DNA of 20,001 nt. Origin: Muribaculaceae bacterium (GTDB lineage: Bacteria; Bacteroidota; Bacteroidia; Bacteroidales; Muribaculaceae). A program made the position numbers and the translations under genes. Positions 16,869 to 20,001 of the stretch are shown here, one piece after another; the stretch's first letter is position 1; every line of letters begins with the position of its first letter. The notes beneath the pieces are model-generated. The model searched no databases. It was given only the letters and a program-made list of their open reading frames with translations, and was not told the DNA's origin. The DNA lies in assembly GCA_016292745.1 (NCBI GenBank), contig JAEDFO010000044.1, forward strand, positions 1 to 20,001, written 5' to 3'.

Positions 16869-18149
16869 TTAGTTTGATGTTAATAATTCGTAGCCAAGAG
16901 GGTAGTAGTAGAAAATGATTTGGCGGCTCACTTGCTCGTTAACCACTTTGGCCTCGGTGGCTGACAGTTCATGCTTGATTTCCTTATAGAATTCGGCGAT
17001 TATTTGCTTTTGGTGATTAATCATCTCAATTACGTATGCCTCCTTGTCGCTGGCTTCCTCGAAATGTTCGAGGTCCTGAAACCAGCTCAGCTCAAGTAGG
17101 TCGAGCCCTTTCTGGATATATGTATCGACAAGCTGCGCCCGTACGGCAGCCTCTTTGATTCCCGACTTCAGTTTTTTCTCTGTGTTGTTGACCGCATTCT
17201 GTATAGAATCGATTTTAGCCGAAGAAATGGTTTTTATCGAGTCGATATTGGCATGTGCTGCAGTAACGGCTGCCTGCAGCGAGTCGATTGTGCCTTTTTG
17301 GACATTTTCTGCTGTTCCGCCCACGTAAAGCCATCCAATGGCTGCAATGGCTATCACCGCTAACGACACCAGTGTCGCTGTCAGGGCCTTTGCAAATATG
17401 CCAGCCCTTTTGTCGGCACGCAAGAGTGCCTCTTTCAAATCGCTCACCCGCTGGAAACGTTCGCCTATAGGCAGAAGACACCGTCCGATAATGCTGCTGT
17501 AGCGACGGCAAGCAATCAAGTCGTTCAGAATGATGCCTATGCTGTAGATGTCGTTGCGGACATCGGCCTCCGATGTAATGGCTTGCTCCGGCGACATGTA
17601 TTTACGGGTGCCAGCCGGCTGTTTCAGTATGGTGTCGCGCGCACTGTCGGCCAGACCGAAATCAATAATCTTAAGTATGCCTCCGTTGCTCGTCACCATT
17701 ATGTTGGAAGGCTTAAGGTCGCGGTGGGCAATGCCGCATGAATGGATATAGGCCACGGCATCGAGCAATTCCATGACAATGTGCCGCCTTTCCGATTTCG
17801 TGGGATGCATCTCAGCCCACTTGTCGAGAGTGGTGCCTTCAACATATTCCTGTACTATGCATATGCCCAGCCCGCTAACTTCCTCGAGCGCAGCTACATG
17901 CACCACCCCGGGATAGCTCAGTGCCATGAGCATCTCGAACTCCTTGCGTAGCATGTTGCGGTGCACAGTGCTCTCTGCCACTTCGGGATTCAGCCCTTTC
18001 AGCATCCACCATTTGCCATAGCGCTTGGCCCGCGCCAGAACGTTGAATTCGCTGGTGCGTAGAGTCTCGATTTCGGAAAATGAGGTGCCTACGCCTTCAA
18101 ATCCCGGTTCGATATATCCAGATGCCGATGTGTCGTTAATTTCATCCAT
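16869..18149 (-). CDS. Membrane-anchored Ser/Thr protein kinase with extracytoplasmic coiled-coil domain
   Basis: A 426-residue Hanks-type kinase. The cytoplasmic kinase domain (about 34-243) has Lys51 (WWMLK), an alpha-C Glu near 70, the catalytic loop HRDLKPSN (142-149, Asp144, Asn149), IDFGLAD (Asp163) and GTRKYMSPEQ (180-189, in place of APE), so it should be active. The glycine-rich loop is not recognisable (LARAKRYGKWW in its place). A single membrane segment lies at about 252-277, positive charges on the kinase side. The remaining 149 residues lie outside the cytoplasm: coiled coil at about 280-345 with repeated IDS units (TIDSLQ, NIDSIK, KIDSIQ), then a helical region. There are no PASTA repeats, unlike PknB/PrkC. 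It is the first gene of a pair with the HTH-like protein. Confidence 0.93.
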   Translation of the reverse strand: MDEINDTSASGYIEPGFEGVGTSFSEIETLRTSEFNVLARAKRYGKWWMLKGLNPEVAESTVHRNMLRKEFEMLMALSYPGVVHVAALEEVSGLGICIVQEYVEGTTLDKWAEMHPTKSERRHIVMELLDAVAYIHSCGIAHRDLKPSNIMVTSNGGILKIIDFGLADSARDTILKQPAGTRKYMSPEQAITSEADVRNDIYSIGIILNDLIACRRYSSIIGRCLLPIGERFQRVSDLKEALLRADKRAGIFAKALTATLVSLAVIAIAAIGWLYVGGTAENVQKGTIDSLQAAVTAAHANIDSIKTISSAKIDSIQNAVNNTEKKLKSGIKEAAVRAQLVDTYIQKGLDLLELSWFQDLEHFEEASDKEAYVIEMINHQKQIIAEFYKEIKHELSATEAKVVNEQVSRQIIFYYYPLGYELLTSN

Positions 18150-18156
18150 TGCTATG

Positions 18157-18164
18157 CAAAATTA
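18157..18164 (-). promoter_or_regulatory. Candidate -7 box of the kinase unit, very close to the start codon
   Basis: The minus strand reads TAATTTTG, matching TAnnTTTG, only 7 bases before the kinase ATG. If it is used, the transcript would begin at or next to the start codon. TTTG further upstream (18176-18179) is only 11 bases away, too near for a -33 box. Confidence 0.45.
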
Positions 18165-18275
18165 CTAAATCTCCGCAAATATCCATTCTGTCGGGCCGCT
18201 ATCGTGCACGTAACGGAAAAAATCAGTAAATTAACAAAATTTAATATCGTGGAGGATAAATATATAAAATATGTT

Positions 18276-18283
18276 TAATTTTG
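18276..18283 (+). promoter_or_regulatory. Candidate -7 box for the lipoprotein/membrane protein unit
   Basis: TAATTTTG matches TAnnTTTG; no -33 box is seen. It lies 230 bases before the lipoprotein ATG and 5 bases before the 14-base palindrome. A second, weaker candidate is TTTCTTTG at 18371-18378. Confidence 0.42.
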
Positions 18284-18287
18284 AAGC

Positions 18288-18301
18288 CACTGTTAACAGT
18301 G
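18288..18301. promoter_or_regulatory. Perfect 14-base palindrome, candidate operator
   Basis: CACTGTTAACAGTG equals its own reverse complement over all 14 bases. It covers the expected transcription start of the -7 box at 18276-18283, a typical repressor position. It is not followed by a T tract and has no loop, which argues against a terminator. Confidence 0.5.
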
Positions 18302-18353
18302 ATTATTGGTAATGCCGATTCTGCATCGAAATGGACTGGAATGGACCAAATGA

Positions 18354-18390
18354 TATTGTCGCTCTTTACTTTTCTTTGCAATCGACAATA
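18354..18390. repeat. 8-base inverted repeat with 21-base spacer
   Basis: TATTGTCG at 18354-18361 is matched by CGACAATA at 18383-18390. The spacer contains TTTCTTTG, one base from a -7 box. It could be a pair of operator half-sites or a weak leader hairpin. Confidence 0.35.
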
Positions 18391-18512
18391 ATTATAAACA
18401 ATTCAAAAAAATTACGGAAAATATGATGCTACTCCCATTTATACGAGCCATCGATACAAGTTTTACGAATTTGAAATACAACCTTATTATTAATCAATAA
18501 AAATTATCAATT

Positions 18513-19202
18513 ATGTTGAAGAAAACCATCACTCTGATGCTCAGTGCACTATGCTGCACAGCATTGCTAACCGCTTGCGGCGGTAGCTCAAGCAAATCAA
18601 ACACGGAAAATACAGCCGAAGAAGCCGCTGATGACGGAGCTCTCATTGTGTATCCTGAAAGTACCAATATCGGCGGCAAATTCGGCAAGGCATTCTCATT
18701 CGAAGATAAAGGGTATAAAGTGAAAATCGAGAAAGGATGGGGCAATGAGGAGGAAGTGTCGATGAAAATCACAGTAACTCGCAACGATGTGCAACCATCT
18801 GTGAATTTCGAGGATATAGCTGGGTCGCACGATGCTGGAAAGAAATATGTTGGCGATATTGATGCTGAGTTCTTGGATGATAACGATGACGTGCTCTTTA
18901 CGGCTAGAGTAGGCCTGGGAAATTACACTGATATCGATAAGCTCCTTGCTCTTGAAGAAGGTGACAAAACCACAATTACTGTCAGCGATTATGTGGATGA
19001 GTCAATTGCGCGCAAAGCCGTAAGGTTCCGTCTAACAAGTACGTTGGAAAACAATAGTCATGCGGGCAGACCAGGAAGTGTACTTGGTGATTTGGATGAT
19101 CAGTTAGAATCGCTTGGCAAAGCCGCCGAAGCTGTTGGCGCCATGGCCGGAGCAGCAGCGAAGGCTGCAGATGCTGCTAACGAAATAAGTAAGAACCGTT
19201 AA
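18513..19202 (+). CDS. Lipoprotein of unknown function with Ala-rich C-terminal helix
   Basis: A 229-residue protein that I do not recognise. The N-terminus is a lipoprotein signal: Lys3-Lys4, a hydrophobic stretch and the lipobox LTAC with Cys22, then GGSSSKSN; the absence of an acidic stretch right after Cys leaves inner-leaflet, outer-membrane or surface location open. Residues 43-180 look like one beta-sandwich domain (KVKIEKGWGNEEEVSMKITV, VSDYVDESIARKAVRFRLTS), similar in feel to immunoglobulin-like lipoprotein domains. Residues 190-229 form a small-residue amphipathic helix (GKAAEAVGAMAGAAAKAADA). It is followed after 25 bases by a membrane protein gene, so the two are likely one operon. 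The coding sequence looks more AT-rich than its neighbours on the left. Confidence 0.85.
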   Translation: MLKKTITLMLSALCCTALLTACGGSSSKSNTENTAEEAADDGALIVYPESTNIGGKFGKAFSFEDKGYKVKIEKGWGNEEEVSMKITVTRNDVQPSVNFEDIAGSHDAGKKYVGDIDAEFLDDNDDVLFTARVGLGNYTDIDKLLALEEGDKTTITVSDYVDESIARKAVRFRLTSTLENNSHAGRPGSVLGDLDDQLESLGKAAEAVGAMAGAAAKAADAANEISKNR

Positions 19203-19227
19203 TGTATAACTTTTAAAATATTGAATT

Positions 19228-19746
19228 ATGGAAATGTTAGTATTGATTTTTGTAATCGTTCTCCTCTGTTTAGGTTTCTTGAGCTGTTTTATTAACAAGA
19301 TTCCAGGTCCTTTGTTTGTAGTTATAGCTGTCTTGACTGCTCAATTGGGAATGGACACTGCTCCAGGATGGGGAGCGGTAGCAATTGTAACGGTAATTGC
19401 CATAGCAGCATTCGTGTTGTCAAAGTATATGACTCGAATTGCAAAAAAAATGAAGGAATACAGCAAGAAAGCAAGCATTGCCACCACAATCGCATCGCTG
19501 CTTGGTGTCTTTTCATTGCCTGCATTTGTTGATTCATCTACTGGTACATTTATAGTAGTACTTTTGGTTTGCTTTATTCTTTTGCCGTTTCTCTTCGCTT
19601 TATTGGTGGAATGGATTCGCAACAAGAACTTAGCAGAAGGCGCAAAGTGTGCTGGAACAGCAACTTTGGTATATCTTGCCGATACAGCACTCAAACTGGC
19701 TGCATTCGCATATGCCGTCTATGCAATGTTTATGACAAAAGGTTAA
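19228..19746 (+). CDS. Small four-helix membrane protein, possibly DUF456-like
   Basis: A 172-residue inner-membrane protein. Hydrophobic segments are at about residues 2-22, 26-66 (one or two helices), 83-130 and 142-169, with a basic loop KYMTRIAKKMKEYSKK at 66-81. The sequence KIPGPLFVVIAVLTAQLGM near 24-42 and the final TALKLAAFAYAVYAMF recall DUF456 proteins, which have PGP motifs and a late Gly/Lys helix, but the match is partial and by eye only. The role is unknown. It follows the lipoprotein gene by 25 bases and is followed by a weak terminator, so the pair forms one unit of 18513-19746. Confidence 0.76.
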   Translation: MEMLVLIFVIVLLCLGFLSCFINKIPGPLFVVIAVLTAQLGMDTAPGWGAVAIVTVIAIAAFVLSKYMTRIAKKMKEYSKKASIATTIASLLGVFSLPAFVDSSTGTFIVVLLVCFILLPFLFALLVEWIRNKNLAEGAKCAGTATLVYLADTALKLAAFAYAVYAMFMTKG

Positions 19747-19782
19747 GTTTGCCATAGGTTCTCGAACCCCCGCCTTCTGTGC

Positions 19783-19800
19783 ATGCTGTGAAGCATTTTT
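19783..19800 (+). terminator. Weak terminator after the membrane protein gene
   Basis: ATGCT (19783-19787) and AGCAT (19792-19796) form a 5-bp stem with loop GTGA, followed by TTTT; the stem is short, so confidence is limited. Confidence 0.42.
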
Positions 19801-19843
19801 GAAGTGTTTTTTCAACCACCCTGCAATATTTATGCGGCAAAAA

Positions 19844-19875
19844 TTTGCATAGTTAAGAATTAATGCCTAAATTTG
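19844..19875 (+). promoter_or_regulatory. Promoter of the tRNA-Ser gene
   Basis: TTTG at 19844-19847, a 20-base spacer and TAAATTTG at 19868-19875 give a full Bacteroidota -33/-7 match, 39 bases before the mature tRNA 5' end. Confidence 0.75.
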
Positions 19876-19914
19876 CACCGTCAAAAATCGGAAGATTGTA
19901 TCGACCAGTATTTT

Positions 19915-19999
19915 GGAGAGATGGCAGAGTGGTCGATTGCGGCGGTCTTGAAAACCGTTGAAGTGAGAGCTTCCGGGGGTTCGAATCCCTCTCTCTCCG
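19915..19999 (+). tRNA. tRNA-Ser, anticodon UGA
   Basis: An 85-base cloverleaf with the long variable arm of serine tRNAs. The acceptor arms GGAGAGA (19915-19921) and TCTCTCC (19992-19998) pair. The anticodon stem GCGGT/ACCGT encloses the loop CTTGAAA, anticodon TGA, which reads UCN codons, mainly UCA. The variable arm is GAAG/CTTC. The T arm is GGGGG, TTCGAAT, CCCTC. The discriminator is G, as serine synthetase expects. The two bases that follow are CA and not CCA, so the CCA end is not encoded and must be added later. The window ends 2 bases after the gene. Confidence 0.97.
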
Positions 20000-20001
20000 C
20001 A

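Larger units (their letters stand above)
18150..18512. other. 363-base non-coding gap with regulatory-looking repeats
   Basis: No credible ORF on either strand. It holds the kinase -7 box (18157-18164), an 8-base palindrome CGTGCACG (18203-18210), a -7 box for the plus strand (18276-18283), a perfect 14-base palindrome (18288-18301) and an inverted repeat (18354-18361 with 18383-18390). The remainder, 18391-18512, is AT-rich leader-like sequence. Confidence 0.6.

Overview
The window looks like a piece of a Bacteroidales chromosome, most likely the Muribaculaceae/Prevotella side of the order. I base this on: promoters with the Bacteroidota -7 box TAnnTTTG (several with TTTG or TTG 19-20 bases upstream) and no Shine-Dalgarno sequences; secreted proteins ending in type IX secretion (T9SS) type-A-like tails; a one-chain pyruvate:ferredoxin oxidoreductase, pointing to an anaerobe; and several Bacteroidota-type genes (very large TamB, DUF2089 plus a small membrane protein, a paired Ser/Thr kinase and HTH-like protein). 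The genus call is inference; no marker settles it. Most of the window reads as ordinary core genome, with one more accessory-looking stretch at the right end.

Layout. 2-97: end of a T9SS-type secreted protein. 175-1866 (-): AAE/YidE-type transporter with two TrkA_C domains. 2097-5654 (-): nifJ. 5905-7263 (-): hisS. Each of these three minus-strand genes has its own promoter element and a strong hairpin terminator. 7466-8218 (+): small secreted protein, divergent from hisS. 8403-9273 (+): overlapping pair, a DUF2089 zinc-ribbon/HTH protein and a multi-pass membrane protein. 9286-13854 (-): tamB, ending 12 bases from that membrane gene. 14084-14761 (+): YugP-type zinc metallopeptidase. 14947-16281 (+): glycerol-1-phosphate dehydrogenase. 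16269-18149 (-): two-gene unit, a membrane-anchored Ser/Thr kinase followed by an HTH-like protein of unknown function, whose end overlaps the dehydrogenase gene by 13 bases. 18513-19746 (+): lipoprotein plus four-helix membrane protein, preceded by a 360-base regulatory-looking gap with a perfect 14-base palindrome. 19915-19999 (+): tRNA-Ser(UGA).

How genes fit together. nifJ supplies acetyl-CoA and reduced ferredoxin, and hisS and tRNA-Ser serve translation. TamB, the metallopeptidase, the lipoprotein and the T9SS cargo belong to the cell envelope. The dehydrogenase could supply glycerol-1-phosphate for an unusual lipid or glycan. The kinase and HTH-like protein form a candidate signalling module of unknown function, and the DUF2089 plus membrane pair may be a second one. 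I see no CRISPR array, transposase, prophage or recognised defence system.
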